Shown here in pieces: positions 20,740 through 32,895 of a stretch of DNA of 64,000 nucleotides. Source of the stretch: Carposina sasakii (lineage: Eukaryota > Arthropoda > Insecta > Lepidoptera > Carposinidae). Every line of letters begins with the position of its first letter. Position 1 is the first letter of the stretch. Both the position numbers and the translations under genes were made by a program. The notes under the pieces are model-generated. The model was not told the origin of the DNA, made no database searches, and worked only from the letters and a program-made list of their open reading frames with translations. The stretch lies in contig CP053163.1 of NCBI GenBank assembly GCA_014607495.2, forward strand, positions 4,754,716-4,818,715, read 5' to 3'.

Positions 20740-23220
20740 CAATACTCTAAAGACGAATATAACTATGTAAATATATTTTATCAGACCGAGACCATATTCG
20801 TATTGTATTATTTTCTGACACGATTGACTCATTTGGTTACCGGGCCGAAGGTCCTATTATTCGAAACTGGTAGAACTAATGTATTGAATTAAAATGGTTG
20901 TTTCCGAGACATAAATGTTATCTTTCCATATTCAACTATCTATCCACGTACGCCTATAATGTAAACCAATAAGATAACGTTTATATGATGTCCTTCTATG
21001 TATTATAAGGGTAGTCCTTTTATATTAGTATTCTCGCCTTGAAGCCGCGGGATATTCAAATAAAACATTACGAACTGGGGATCAGAAAAGCTAATAAATT
21101 GCATTTCTAAAGAGAAACTATTAATATTTACTATTCAGATCAGGGAAGAGGAAACAATTTATTAAAGTGAGCGCTCTAATGAAATGTAAATGGACGGTAA
21201 AATCCGTTCGCAGTGGTCGAATAACCGACGTAATTGAATTAATATTTATATTATTTATATCCATTGGTTTTTCCAAGAATTTCTTTAATTTTTTCAGTAC
21301 ATAAATAAAATAAATATTCAGACACTTTACAACACATTAACCTAGTCACACATTAAGATCCCCATGGTCTTTTGTCGTGGGTACTAACTAGGCAACGGTA
21401 TATATACTCGTAAATACATAGTTAAGTATAGAAACATCCATAACTCGGAAACTACACCAATCGGCTGTCGATTAATGTCAGTCATTAAAACAGATATAGC
21501 CTCAGATATAGCAATTACTTGCCTATTTTTAAAGTCGCCATGACAGGTTGATGTTATCACATCTTACTAGTGGATACTCGCATCTCCGTCCACGTGGACT
21601 AAAAAAATTATACATTTAGGATTGAAATAACACGTAGGTATACCTTAGTTATGAGAAACATTTTCAGGATAATGGAATATAACTGCCAGCATAAATTCGG
21701 CTAGCTCCAGATTTCGTACAATAGCTTTATTATCTGCCAAAAACGATTTTTAACTTGAAAGTAATTATTCAATTTGTTTTAAACTATCTTTTTTCAAATG
21801 AATTATGTATGCGAGGTTTAAATTTGCCAATTGAGTGGGTTTTGCTATCTACGTTAACAATATTTTCACGATACAGGGTGTAAGGGACAGTCAGGCAAAT
21901 ATTGATTGTATTGTTTTATTCTTTATTTATCCTTTAATTAAGCCGTAGAAAATACCTTAAAATAAGATTTGGACAATAGGTAGGTACATGATTTTCATAA
22001 AGGTTGCAAATACACACAGAAGTATTATTTATTTGATTAAAATCCCTTATCTTCAACTTGAGGTTTGCTTATTTTCGCAAATAGCATAGCAAAATAGAAT
22101 TTTCTAAGTTTTATTTTGCATTGTCTTCGTGACGACGAGAAATAGTAAATGTTTATTTTTATGGTTATTTAGTAGAAATCCCGCAATCTCGTTCCGGTGC
22201 AGACAGTCAACGGTCCTGTTAGTGGCATACACGATGCGGCTAGGAATCTTGCCTACATTCGTGTTTTATGTGTTTCATAACAAGTTTTTACCACAAAACT
22301 CCCATCAATACCGGTTAGAATAATATATCACATGACTATGACGAACGCGCGAAAAAAATTAAGGTGACCAACATCTACTCGTATCTGATCGAAATTTCAT
22401 CCATTCTTTTTTGTCACAACAATATTGTTTCAAGATGTTGAAAAAGGATTTATATAAAATTTTCCCAATAAATACTTTTGTGAAATCCACGTTCGACATT
22501 TTTCATTGTTTGTGTTGCATCCCATAGTAATAAATCGCTTTTTTTCATAGCCCGACACGATGATAAGCTCGGTTGGGCCATTATGCATACATACGAGTAG
22601 GTACTAGATAATACCGATAAGTTTAGATAAAATGTCTCTATTTTATAAGTTAATAGTCTATCCAAGTATATGGAAATACATACATAATGTACCTACACAA
22701 GGATATATTCCCAAAATATGGTGCAAGGTGATCCTGAAGTGTGGTTTATCTTAGCAGAGTCAGGTGTATTATATTTGTGACAAGTTACTAGGTCTCAGAT
22801 TGAGAAAAGACCCTCGATCTTCTTGGTCGACAGTAACGAGTACGAAATAATATGTTTTACCTTCAATTACTATAATTTTCAATATTCTGACAACGTAAGC
22901 AAACTTAGAACTCACGAAACATTATATTATATTATAAACATTATATATACATATTTGAAATATGAAAAGGTTCCTTTCAGATTGTGTAATATTGCTTTAA
23001 AGGTAGTGTGCTCTCAAGATTCAGTCCCCTCAAAGCCCTAACTAATAAGAAGGTTAGGTAAGGAAATAGTATCGGTTTCACAGATTTTGGATTAAAGCCT
23101 CTTCCTCGAAATTTGCGGTAGCAAAAACTGAATATCATTAATGAATTTGGTATATAAACCTACTTCACTTTTCTCCCATTCAAAGCACCTATGATTTTTA
23201 TAAAATGCACTATCTTTTCT
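20740..23220. other. AT-rich intergenic stretch
   Basis: Holds a degenerate Helentron end (21569) and a short GATGCAGCTGATGT fragment (22780). Open frames at 22129 and 22450 have no recognisable similarity. Confidence 0.5.
21569..21640 (-). mobile_element. Degenerate Helentron-like 3' end
   Basis: ACTAGTGGATACTCGCATCT and CCGTCCACGTGGACT are a mutated form of the family 3' end. Confidence 0.55.
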
Positions 23221-23221
23221 A

Positions 23222-23414
23222 TCTATACATATAATAAAATTGTAACGGATCGATGTTTGTGCACGCTAATCTCAGAAACGGCTAAACCGATTTTGATGCA
23301 GGAATATATTGTGACAGGTCCCACTTAACATATATGCTTCTTTTTATCCCGGGAAATGTTTTTATCCCGGAAAATTTCGACATTTTGTTTTTTCTGTAGT
23401 CCACGCAGACGGAG
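23222..23414 (+). mobile_element. Helentron-like element with eroded 3' end
   Basis: TCTATACATATAATAAAATT start and TTTATCCCGGAAAATTTCGA body; after GCAGACGGAGTCC the CTAGT end is missing. Confidence 0.72.
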
Positions 23415-23454
23415 TCCACATGAAAAAACTGACATTTATACGAAGGTGATTTTC

Positions 23455-23575
23455 TATTCTAGGATAGGTTACTAGCTTATCGCCTGAGACAATGCCCAAT
23501 TTCCAAAGCTACTCTTACGACAACCTCTAACGGAGATGCAGCTGATGTAATCCTGTGCAGCCCCGAAACAGCACA
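23455..23575 (+). repeat. GATGCAGCTGATGT repeat copy
   Basis: GTTACTAGCTTATCGCCTGA, AACGGAGATGCAGCTGATGT. Shorter copies lie at 5098-5200, 6598-6720, 13005-13080, 18405-18500, 22780-22845, 24895-25010, 35012-35095, 46450-46530 and 47565-47605. Confidence 0.58.
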
Positions 23576-24501
23576 GCTAAGCTTGTAGGCACTATTTATA
23601 AATATTTCTATATTTCTCAACAATCCAGGAGTGGAGGAAGGAACAGAATGGCGCATAAATTTTTATTCAGCGTCTTCACTCGACCACAAACTGGATACAC
23701 AAACTATTGAAGCTCGAGAGGAATGCCAAACGCATTTGATTTGCATGCACTATGCAGCACGCCCGATGCAGCGAAGGCCGGCTCTGGATAAACCACTTTA
23801 TAATAAACCGTGCTACACTTTGTCCTGTTTTGTAACAAATCATATTTGTTGCTTGCTGGAGCTCAGTGTCTGCCTTTTTAACTCCTTTGTATAATTAAAT
23901 AATTCAAGGTGCAATAATAAAATAGAATAAATAGTTATAGAAATTATACCTACATAATACACTATTTCAGTTCTTACTTATTCGTGTTGTTCGTACTCGT
24001 AGTGTCGTATTGTTGGCAGCTGGTTTTATCACGAAAAATCTAATTTTAACTTCAAATTTTCAGAAGTAGAGGAGAGAAAGAGAAAATATTAATTGTTAAA
24101 ATACCAATGTTCGTAAAATTACTACCGAGAATTTTTGGAATTTGTTCACTTAATATAAACTCCTAGTATCATGATTAAAAAACGTTATATACTTATGTAA
24201 TTTAAAGACTTTTTTATTTAAGAGCTACTTAAAGTTACATCAAACTGCGACCTATGTAACATTGTATACAAATATAACATATTCTTATAAAATTATGCCA
24301 CTTAAGTATAAAATTACTTAAAAATTAGACAAACGCGCTTAATTTGTATGCAGTCCGCCGCTGCAACTAACGCCGAGAGTGGGCTGACCAACTTTTTTAA
24401 TCTAACTCACTACCTACTAAAACTATCTTTATTCTGAACCGCACTCACAGGCTGCACTGTATGTACCTTTGTCTCATTCGTTGCTTACCTAAATAAAGAA
24501 A

Positions 24502-24804
24502 TATTGAATTGTATCAGGCGTCACTATTCGGAAGTTCAAATTTCCATTGAGGGGTCGCCCACCACCGGGCCCTACACCCTCCTCTGACTCTCGGATCTAC
24601 CGACTCATGGCGAAATATATGTCCATTAAAATTTTTAATTGGTTTTCGGATTAGCAGCTATGTATTTATGGTTGCATGCTAGGTGCTTGGATCTGGCATC
24701 TCGTTGCGATAGTAGTGTCTTGTGTTCGTGACCATGAGTCGGCAGATCCGAGGGTCAGCGTAGGGTGTAGGGCCCGGTGGTGGGCGACCCCTCAATGAAG
24801 ATAC
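24502..24804 (+). mobile_element. Foldback element (CCACCACCGGGCCC), copy 1, 9-bp duplication
   Basis: Arms 24545-24611 and 24731-24797 with CGCCCACCACCGGGCCCTAC. A single-sided segment TTGTATCAGGCGTCACTATT then CGGAAGTTCAAA precedes the left arm. ATAAAGAAA at 24493-24501 and 24805-24813 may be the target duplication. Confidence 0.7.
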
Positions 24805-25195
24805 ATAAAGAAAATCTCATTATCTCAAATAAGGTAGGGCAGAAGTGTGTAAGTTACTCTCCACACCCCCTTTACATCGGACTCTACCCGTGAGATATTA
24901 TTATCTACTCCCAACTGAGAGGCGGTCTGTCAAGCGATGAGCTGGTAACTTGTTACTGATCTTTTACATCTAGCCCTGCTACGATGAAGATGCCAATATA
25001 ATGTTTTTGGCAAATAACGAGGTTTTACTTCAAGGAAAACGGCTTTTTATCTCTTAGTAAAAAATACATCTGCTATTTTTGCCCTACATTTGGGTCGAGT
25101 GGGTATTAACATTTTATTAGTACGGAATAACATATTTCTCCGATTTTATAAAACCTTAGGTACTTACATGTAACAAAATGTGAAATGAAATGAAA

Positions 25196-25335
25196 ATCTC
25201 CCGACCGTATTTCGGCGAAGGCGACCAATCTCTACGGAGATTAGTCAGGTTCGCAGGAGATATAATAGTGCACAAGTGTGTGCGCAAACACAGATGCGCT
25301 CTCTATTCCGTCATTCCGATGGGACGGATGTAACA
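25196..25335 (+). repeat. GTATTTCGGTCAAGGCGACC repeat, inverse copy
   Basis: CGTATTTCGGCGAAGGCGAC, GGTTCGCAGGAGATATAATA, CACAAGTGTGTGCGCAAACA. A third, more diverged copy is at 42880-43020. Confidence 0.62.
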
Positions 25336-25796
25336 AAATGTAAAATGGGTCTATATAGATATTCTTAGTATTCTTTATTGTACACATACATTTTTATCAT
25401 AGACAGTAAGTTGTAAAAGTTGATATTCATTTACGAGCTCATTTAAAATCGACGTGCCCCTTCCATTTGGACTACGTTTTATATTTGATCCTTGATTTGA
25501 ATCATTTCATATACACCGGACATTCTTGATCTATCATAATATGATAGATAATATAATCAAGCGATATTATTGCTATCCGAAGGAAGGCAACAGATAGAGG
25601 GCAGCCAGATATCTTTTTTTAGAAACAAAACATTCTGTTCTATGGTAATCGTCGCGGTAGACTCTCCTTTGTAATTCTGCGACCCCGTATTGGAAACACA
25701 GCCGTGTAACCTACCTACATGTATACTTACATTTTTGATTCGTGTAGTTGGTGTGTTGCAAAGTTTATGTGAGACCATAATGTTCTGGTGATCCTA

Positions 25797-25910
25797 AATG
25801 ATTTTTATACATACATAAAGGTCACGCCCATTATCCCCCAAGGAGGTTGGGCAGAGGTGTGCGTACACACCTACTTTTCACCAGTAAGCCTACCGCCGCT
25901 TTTCGGGCAC
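25797..25910 (+). repeat. GTCACGCCCATTATCCCC repeat
   Basis: ATACATACATAAAGGTCACG, CCAAGGAGGTTGGGCAGAGG. A second copy starts at 31911 (ATACATACATACATAAAGGT). Confidence 0.6.
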
Positions 25911-26504
25911 AAATATAATAATCTGGCGACCGGTAACGAATCCAATAGGAAAATGTTTCCGTGCTAAATTGGTATTATAAGCTTTTTAGCGTCAGAGCCT
26001 CGTCTGTTAAATAGCAGGGTGCACCACGGGCAGGTGAGGTTGATTTTGGGTCCCAAGGTATTAGTCGAACCCATTTACATGATTTTCATATTCATAAAAA
26101 TATGTAGGTCAGAGGTCCTAATGATAACAACAGCCTTTTAAAGGCAACTAAATTTAACTTTAATTAATTTCGCTGTTTTCGTGCTGTAATGAGATATTTT
26201 GATTGGATGCTGTAGGTATTATTTGTGAATTTCATTTTCGTCTGATCTAATGCTTTTTCTTGCTCAAGTTACTTTAAAATACAATTTACAAAGTAAAATA
26301 TTTTTAAAGGTAATTTTGTTACATTAAAATCCGTACTTGAAATAAATCCAGTGGTACAGGCCCGTTCAGTGGTAGGTACTGTAACCTGTTCAGCCTGCAT
26401 CCAGCAGAAAATTGCAATCCTAACGAGGTCGTCAGTCCTTCCTCCCAGGCTGCGCTTGCCGGTACATGGTATGAAGTCTAGAAGTTACTAACTCTACAAT
26501 AAGT

Positions 26505-26989
26505 TCACTATGGGTGCGCCCACCACCGGGCCCTACACCCTCCACTGACCCTCGGATCTGATAACTCATAATTGCGACAACAGGCACTTGCACTAACTAC
26601 AATCGCCATGAGAAACCAGACCCGAGCACTAAATTAGTAAACCACTAATTATTATGAACCTCTAAAAATTTTTAGAGGGTTTTTAGAGGTTCATAATAAT
26701 TAGTGGTTTACTAATTTACTAATTTCTATAATCCTGAGGATGCCACGGTTGTTGGCGAAACATATGTAGATTATTTATCTAGTTTTTGATTTCGGAATGG
26801 TGCAATGTATCGTCTTGCATGCTAGGTGCTCGGGTCTGGTTTCTCATGGCGATTGTAGTTAGTGCAAGTGCCTGTTGTCGCAATTATGAGTTATCAGATC
26901 CGAGGGTCAGTGGAGGGTGTAGGGCCCGGTGGTGGGCGCACCCATAGTGAATGTTTGAACTTCCGAATTGTAACGCCTAATACAATTTC
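26505..26989 (-). mobile_element. Foldback element, copy 2: perfect 126-bp arms plus nested palindrome, 12-bp duplication
   Basis: Arms 26504-26629 and 26826-26951 are identical over all 126 bp. An inner perfect 38-bp palindrome lies at 26631-26668/26680-26717 (AAATTAGTAAACCACTAATT...). The single-sided segment TTTGAACTTCCGAATTGTAA then CGCCTAATACAA follows the right arm, the reverse of copy 1. TCTACAATAAGT at 26493-26504 and 26990-27001 looks like a 12-bp target duplication. Class unresolved: Mutator-like elements have 8-11 bp duplications, retroposons 10-20. Confidence 0.75.
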
Positions 26990-27001
26990 ATCTACAATAA
27001 G

Positions 27002-28027
27002 TACCTAATAAGTTTAAATTAGCATCGCTAAGCCCTAATTAGTCCGGTAGAACTTCAAGTCACAATATAATTTACAATTAACAGCTTACCCTTAAGAGAG
27101 ATAGACTACTTAATAAGCACACCGCAAAACTGATTTCAAAATATTAAAGTCAAGTTAAAAGAGATGCCGCAAAAGGAGATCGTCTATCATCCTTATAAAG
27201 AGTTGTGCATAACACGCAAACTGCTGGCTAAATCCAAAGATTAATGGGTAACATTTATTTTCTTACCCCAAGATTCCGTATTTACGAAAAGTCGGCTTTA
27301 AGACCGCAGCTTAAAGTATTATCGATCGGTTCAATGAGACTTGGGGGTAAAAGATAGTGTTTACCAGATACAAAAGGCGCAATTGTGGTAAACCTTGTCC
27401 ATTATACCTTTACGAGTATAGGTACTGTTTTGGTCTTGTTGTAGAAAAATGCTCGAACTAGGATGACGGTTTTCATGTAGAAATTTTAACAAAATGTAGA
27501 TAAAACTGTAATCTGTATTTCCCTATTCCACACACGCTAAATATTTTTGTCATAAAAATGTGTTCTATCTAAGTTAGTTCTAATGTAAGTAATTAATATT
27601 ATCGGTACCTAGGTGTCTAGTAGGTAAGACATTATGTAAAATAATTTGAAAGAGCTACGAGACGCTTTACTCTTCTGCTATGTAAACCCGAACTTTTTAA
27701 TCTAAGCGAATGAAAAACTTAATATCCATTAAAAAAACTCTGAAGTATAATAGCACTTAAAATTAACTCTTTCAGTGAATACTAATAATATTAGACTTAA
27801 AATACATTTTTTAATAACGAAAATTTTGTAGTCCAGAAAAAATATTGCCGGCACAGTGTTAGATTACAAAATGCTTGACTACTGTAGATTATTTTTAAAA
27901 TATACATAAAACGTTAATTAAGGATATGCGTGAACTCATGAAAGACTAGCGATTTTTCGTTCACGTTCGTTGCTTTTTTAGTCCCTTTTTCAATTTTTTT
28001 TACGCTACTACTTTATATTCATTCCTA
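27002..28027. other. AT-rich intergenic stretch
   Basis: No structure recognised on either strand. Confidence 0.5.
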
Positions 28028-28250
28028 TATCAGCCTATTACAGTCCACTGCTGGACGTAGGCCCTTTCCTAGGGCACGCTATAAGACTACTGCCATAGAG
28101 GGGTTTTGGCAGGCGAGTTGGTGACCACAGCGTGGGCAGCGTGGCATTCGACTATATGTTGTCAACACGGGAGGCTCTACTGCCCATCTCCTGGAAGCCC
28201 TTAATCGCCTCTTACGATACCCACAGGCAGGCACTACACTGCGACGTCAC
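28028..28250 (-). repeat. RTE-tail SINE-like repeat, near full length
   Basis: CAGCCTATTACAGTCCACTG at the left, then GGCGAGTTGGTGACCACAGC, ATGTTGTCAACACGGGAGG, AATCGCCTCTTACGATACCC. Confidence 0.7.
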
Positions 28251-28439
28251 ATGGTACAGTTATTTATCAACTCTAGTATAAACTATATAAATAAATAAAA
28301 TAAATGTCAAACATAACAAGAAAATTGGCTTAAAAGAACACCTGGAACGCTATGAAAACTTGGCATTAAATTAATCTGCTTGCGTCAGGGGACTTTAGTT
28401 ATAAAATTTTATAACTTCTCTCAGTTGGAATCATATTGT

Positions 28440-28590
28440 GTTTGACCACGCACAGCTGCGCTAATGCCGGGTTCACTAAAATATACCAGCTGCATCTACT
28501 TACGTGTATGTAAGTGACGACTCAGGCTAGCAACTTGTATTGGTCTTTTACATCTGGCCACGCTATGCTAGCCGTGGCTACCATCTCATT
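28440..28590 (-). repeat. GATGCAGCTGATGT repeat copy
   Basis: AAATATACCAGCTGCATCTA, then CTAGCAACTTGTATTGGTCT and TTTACATCTGGCCACGCTA. Confidence 0.58.
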
Positions 28591-28611
28591 TGTGATATCC
28601 CATTGATTATA

Positions 28612-28882
28612 CCATAGAGGAATATTATAAAATGTAGACATAGAGTGCTAATGTCATACTAACCATTAGACTTTTCGGTGCCTCATAATTCCATTCAATA
28701 ACACTTAGATTGCATTGCGTATAGTACGTTACATAACATAAATAATGTAGTACATTACTATACATTACACTTATAGAATCTAAGTGTCAAGGACTGGATT
28801 GTGAGGCACCGACAAGTCTAATGGTGCATTGAAACAGTTAGTATGACATTAGTACTCAATTGCATCTTATTCCTTTATGATT
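28612..28882. mobile_element. Foldback MITE (CATAGAGGAATA ends), copy 1
   Basis: CCATAGAGGAATATTATAAA ... GCATCTTATTCCTTTATGAT. Arms over 90 bp, including TAATGTCATACTAAC and TTTTCGGTGCCTCA on both sides. Confidence 0.75.
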
Positions 28883-28889
28883 ATACTAC

Positions 28890-29555
28890 GGCCGTGAGCA
28901 CATGTATTGTATTTTTGAAACTAAAAAGCCAGATTCCGCTATATCTTGTGGTTTAAAAATGGAGGTAACACAAGAGCACTTACCGTAAAGTAGGGAGAAT
29001 AAATTAAATAAAGCTTCGTCCTGATGATTTAAGGTTGCTTAAAGTCGTTGCCTTAATGAAGTAAAGTTTTGTTACTGAATAATGTTTAATCAGACTGTGT
29101 GTTGATAGGTCATGAATGAAGTGATTTAATGGCCATGCTTTGAATTTGGATTTCATTGATTTTAATTAAACGTTATTTATTGTTTCGAAAATTTAATAAT
29201 TGTTTTGGTCAAAGGAAACTTTGTGCACGTTCCAGAAATTGCGTTAATTTTATAACTTTTGTTAAAACTAAGTTAACAGGACTGGGTAAGTCAAAAAACT
29301 TTTTAAGGAAATTTTTACTGATTATTTTTATTGATGATTAATCAACTCGCCCTCACATCTTAGCACCGTAGGTCATCATTAGCAGCATATACTGATTAAA
29401 TACCCTCGATAATTTGCCTGATAATGAGACGATTGGTGATATTTTCAATTTTCATGTCTATGGATTATATGTATTATAGATTATATGTATATCGTTACTT
29501 CAACAAGGCTTTATCGCCTCTAGCAATAGTACCCAAAATAATGATTTTTGGAATA
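28890..29555. other. AT-rich intergenic stretch
   Basis: Short Ile/Phe/Lys-rich open frames only; nothing recognised. Confidence 0.5.
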
Positions 29556-29559
29556 TTTG

Positions 29560-29700
29560 TCTGTTGGGTTGACCACCTGTCACTACTAACCGAACTTGTA
29601 CATCTCAACTATACCCTAAAAATTGGTCAGAAGTAGCACCATGTGGTTCTATCGGCCCTTAGTGCTCTGCCTACCCCGTAAGGGATAAAGGTGTGATTAT
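29560..29700 (+). repeat. ATGT-tailed repeat, copy 4
   Basis: TTGGGTTGACCACCTGTCAC to AAAGGTGTGATTATAT; the MITE at 29701 follows directly. An open frame of 70 codons across it is not a gene. Confidence 0.65.
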
Positions 29701-30092
29701 ATACAGAATGTTTTTTTGTGGCCGCCTTTAACGAAGGGTACGTATTCTATACATGAAATAAAGTAAGTTTATGCCAAAAAAAAATGCTGGGAAAAAAAAT
29801 TTTTTTTTTTGAAAAATAATTTTAACTTCCTTGATCGTGCGAAATTTATAGTGTCTAGTGTTTATGTTAGTTTTTTTATAGACAGATATTAATTATTTTT
29901 CGTGAAAAAATCCTGCTACGCGCGTCTATGTGCATTTATGCAGAAAAACGCAGTCTATTTACTCAACTTTGGACCCTAATATTTTGGAAACCAGACACTT
30001 CCCAGGTATGCTTCCATGGAGAAAAATGATCGTGATGATGAGGAGATTCCGTAGTTTTCGGGAATGTTGACGACCAAAAATCATCCTGTATA
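29701..30092 (-). mobile_element. TA-flanked ~390-bp MITE, copy 3, complete
   Basis: Left end ACAGAATGTTTTTTTGTGGC, right end GACGACCAAAAATCATCCTG, both next to TATA. Same order of segments as 48468-48855 but inverted. It inserted into the tail of the ATGT-tailed repeat 29560-29700. Confidence 0.8.
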
Positions 30093-30099
30093 TGTATGT

Positions 30100-30308
30100 A
30101 TGTCTGTGTGCGGTTTGTCTGTTTGTGCACGCTAATCTCAGAAACGGCTAAACCGATTTCGATGCAGTTTTCAGGAATATATTTTGACAGGTCCCACATT
30201 TAACATATAGTCTACTTTTTATCCCGGGAAAATGTTTTTTTCCCATATAATTTCGACATTTGGTTTTTTCTGTAGTCCACGCGGACGGAGTCGCGGGCGT
30301 CAACTAGT
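30100..30308 (+). mobile_element. Helentron-like element, 5' end truncated next to a MITE
   Basis: Starts in GTCTGTTTGTGCACGCTAAT directly after MITE copy 29701-30092 and ends GCGGGCGTCAACTAGT. Confidence 0.75.
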
Positions 30309-30525
30309 TTCAGGCGTCAATTTAACTAATATATCTATACAAAATAGACATTTGACAATACTAAAATGGAGAATTGTTAACAAACCAATGTAAATAGGGG
30401 AGGAATAAATAATTAGTTTCGGGTACCAAGGACAGGTTGAATTTGGGTCCTTACGGTATTAGTCGATCTCACCAATACTCCTAAATCTTGTTCTGTTCCA
30501 TTTCCTACTAATATAGTATCTGTAC

Positions 30526-30691
30526 TCCCAACTATCTTCTATTGCAGTTCACTGCTGGACGTAGGCCTCCCCCAGGGCACGCCGCAAGGCTACTGCCACG
30601 GGGGGGGGGGGGGGTTTAGCCCATAGTCAACATGCTGGGCAGGCGGGTTGGTGACCGCAGTGCGATTTTTCAGACTATGTTGTCAGCACGG
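30526..30691 (-). repeat. RTE-tail SINE-like repeat with poly-G run
   Basis: TATTGCAGTTCACTGCTGGA, GGCGGGTTGGTGACCGCAGT, ATGTTGTCAGCACGGG. A run of 15 G lies at 30600-30614 where other copies have only three to five. The 5' half is cut by the MITE at 30692. Confidence 0.68.
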
Positions 30692-30970
30692 GGGTCCAAA
30701 GTTGAGTAAATAGACTGCGTTTTTCTACGTAAATGCACATTGCGTGTAGCAAAATTTTTTCACGAGAAATAATTAAAACCTGTCAATGAAAAATCTAGCA
30801 TTAACACTGTATAGGTACACTATTTCGCCTGATAAAGTAATTAAAAAAATAAATCTAAAAAAAAATTATACCTATATTGTTTCCCAGCATTTTTTTTGGC
30901 ATTAACTTACTTTATTTGATGTATGAGAGTAAGAGTACGTACCCTTCGTTAAGGAAAAAGCATCCTGTAT
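30692..30970 (+). mobile_element. ~390-bp MITE, copy 4, 5' truncated
   Basis: Starts at GGTCCAAAGTTGAGTAAATA and ends AAAGCATCCTGTATG. Confidence 0.72.
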
Positions 30971-31485
30971 GTATGCAAAATTTAAGGAAATTTGGTAGAG
31001 TTAATAAAACATGAAGAGATATATCATTATATTGAATAAGTTAGTTTGTGAGTCTTTTACCAAAAATACTGACCTAGATATTATCCTTTCTATTTAATGA
31101 GGATGCTTTCACACTCAAACTACTAAACCGATTTATAATGACGTTTTGGTACAGAGATAGCCTGAGGACAGACATATGCTACTTTATATATACATATAAA
31201 TAACTAGGGCATTTACCGTATTAATACAAAAGAATTTAAACATTTTTTAAGCTAAACATGCCCTAAATTTGGTAGATATCCCATACATTTTGCTATCAAA
31301 TGACATATTTAAATCGAGTCTAACTTTAGGCGCTCTTTTGTAATAACACCTTTAAAGTTTAAAAATAGCAGTCCACACAGAGTCGGGCATCTACTACCGT
31401 AGATTTATACAAATAAGTATACATTAAACTATGCCTATATGAATGCCCATTGTATGTACAGACATTACTTACAAGCTATATTGTA

Positions 31486-31593
31486 TAAAATTATTAATAA
31501 AGAAATTGAAAAAATTCTTCACCCGAGTGGGAATCGAACCCACGACCACTGCAAACCGTGCCAGCCGCTCTAACCACTGAGCTACCGGGTCAA
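31486..31593 (-). mobile_element. Short 108-bp tRNA-like SINE copy with 17-bp target duplication
   Basis: Perfect 17-bp repeats TTACAAGCTATATTGTA at 31469-31485 and 31594-31610 define the ends exactly. Read on minus: TTGACCCGGTAGCTCAGTGG start, B box GGTTCGATTCC, tail AAGAATTTTTTCAATTTC then TTATTAATAATTTTA. It is either a minimal SINE or a copy of the longer retroposon (33927-34305) truncated exactly at the tRNA start. Confidence 0.85.
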
Positions 31594-32044
31594 TTACAAG
31601 CTATATTGTATTCAACAGTATTCAGTTCCGGTAAAGTAATTTGATTGACCATGCTGATTGCCGAATCACTAAATGTCCGAGAATCTATTGAACATACTAG
31701 CTGTATTTGCAGTGGCTGATTGTTTGTGCTAGCACTTGGAGATAATGGGACCCTTACAAACAGACATGGGAAGCTCATCCGGGTATCCCGTTGCAAAAAT
31801 ACTGGTCAGCTATCAGCTATTTTCTCTGCTCTGTTTAGATTGATGACAAATTTCTGATAAATAGGAAAGGCATTCAGAATAGGAATAAAATTATTTCTAT
31901 TTATTAATAAATACATACATACATAAAGGTCACGCCCGTTATCTCCCAAGGAGGTTGGGCAGAGGTGTGCTTACGAATCCAATAGGAATTGTTAAATATA
32001 ACTTAAAATTGCAATATTATGCCGACCTGATAAGAAATGTACTG

Positions 32045-32235
32045 GTGAAGGGCTTCATTAAAATACATCAGCTGTATTTCCTTTCGTGCATGTCGTAAGA
32101 GTCCACTGAGGAACTCGGGCATCCTCTCAGGCAAGAAGCTAAAACTTGATACTAACAGTGATAATTTTCACCTTTCCCCGTTATGCTAAAAGTAGCTGTA
32201 GGATCTTGTTTATGACCTAGCATAAATACTGAGAT
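32045..32235 (-). repeat. GATGCAGCTGATGT repeat copy
   Basis: AATACATCAGCTGTATTTCC, TTTCGTGCATGTCGTAAGAG, GGAACTCGGGCATCCTCTCA. Confidence 0.6.
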
Positions 32236-32740
32236 GCAGTTGATGTGATAGTGAAGCATCAGCACAAGATCGCATGGCTGTGGCTATCACAACTTCACGG
32301 TTATTACTCGCCAATGGGTGCTTTTCGTTGAGTGCTCCAGACTAAAAGCATCGGCAATCACCAGTGCGCACCTGAGGCAACATTTACTAAAACACTCCTT
32401 TTATTTGCCGAGATTGTGCCAACCTGAAACTTAGTACATTTGATGTTTATTTTCTTAGTAACTAATTCAAGGCGACACGGTTAATTAAAATGTATCATGA
32501 ATTTGAAATATACTTGAAAGTAAATGGTAAGTAGGTACTTAACCAACCTAAAACTTGTTATTACCAAAATATGTATAGGTACGCTGTCAAATTTGGGTTA
32601 AACATAACTTAATTTTGAGGGATATTCCATACATTTTGCTGTCAAATGTAATAAATTTCAAACGAAGTTTTATTATAATACCGAGTAAATTTGTTTTTGT
32701 ATTGTTAAAATAAATTATGATTAAAAATATTATTATACTA

Positions 32741-32775
32741 ATCAACTGAGCTACCGGGTCGATTAACTCGGATGA
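32741..32775 (-). repeat. Fragment of the tRNA-module retroposon
   Basis: CTGAGCTACCGGGTCGATTA followed by ACTCGGATGAC equals the tRNA A-box start plus its upstream body in the other copies; the 3' tail is missing. Confidence 0.6.
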
Positions 32776-32794
32776 CTATTATTTTTAAGCTAAC

Positions 32795-32895
32795 AGAATA
32801 TACATACATACATTTAATTACGCCTTTATCCCTTACGGGGTAGACAGAGCACCAAGGGCTGATAGGACCACATGGTGCCACTTCTGACCAATTTT
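32795..32895 (-). repeat. ATGT-tailed repeat, copy 5, joined to the RTE-tail repeat
   Basis: ACATACATACATTTAATTAC to CTTCTGACCAATTTTGAG, then the RTE-tail repeat at 32893 starts. Confidence 0.65.

Noticed and set aside
29156..29341. 61-codon basic frame (plus strand)
   Set aside because: Lys/Phe/Ile-rich composition expected from AT-rich DNA; no domain, no flanking splice signals that extend it.
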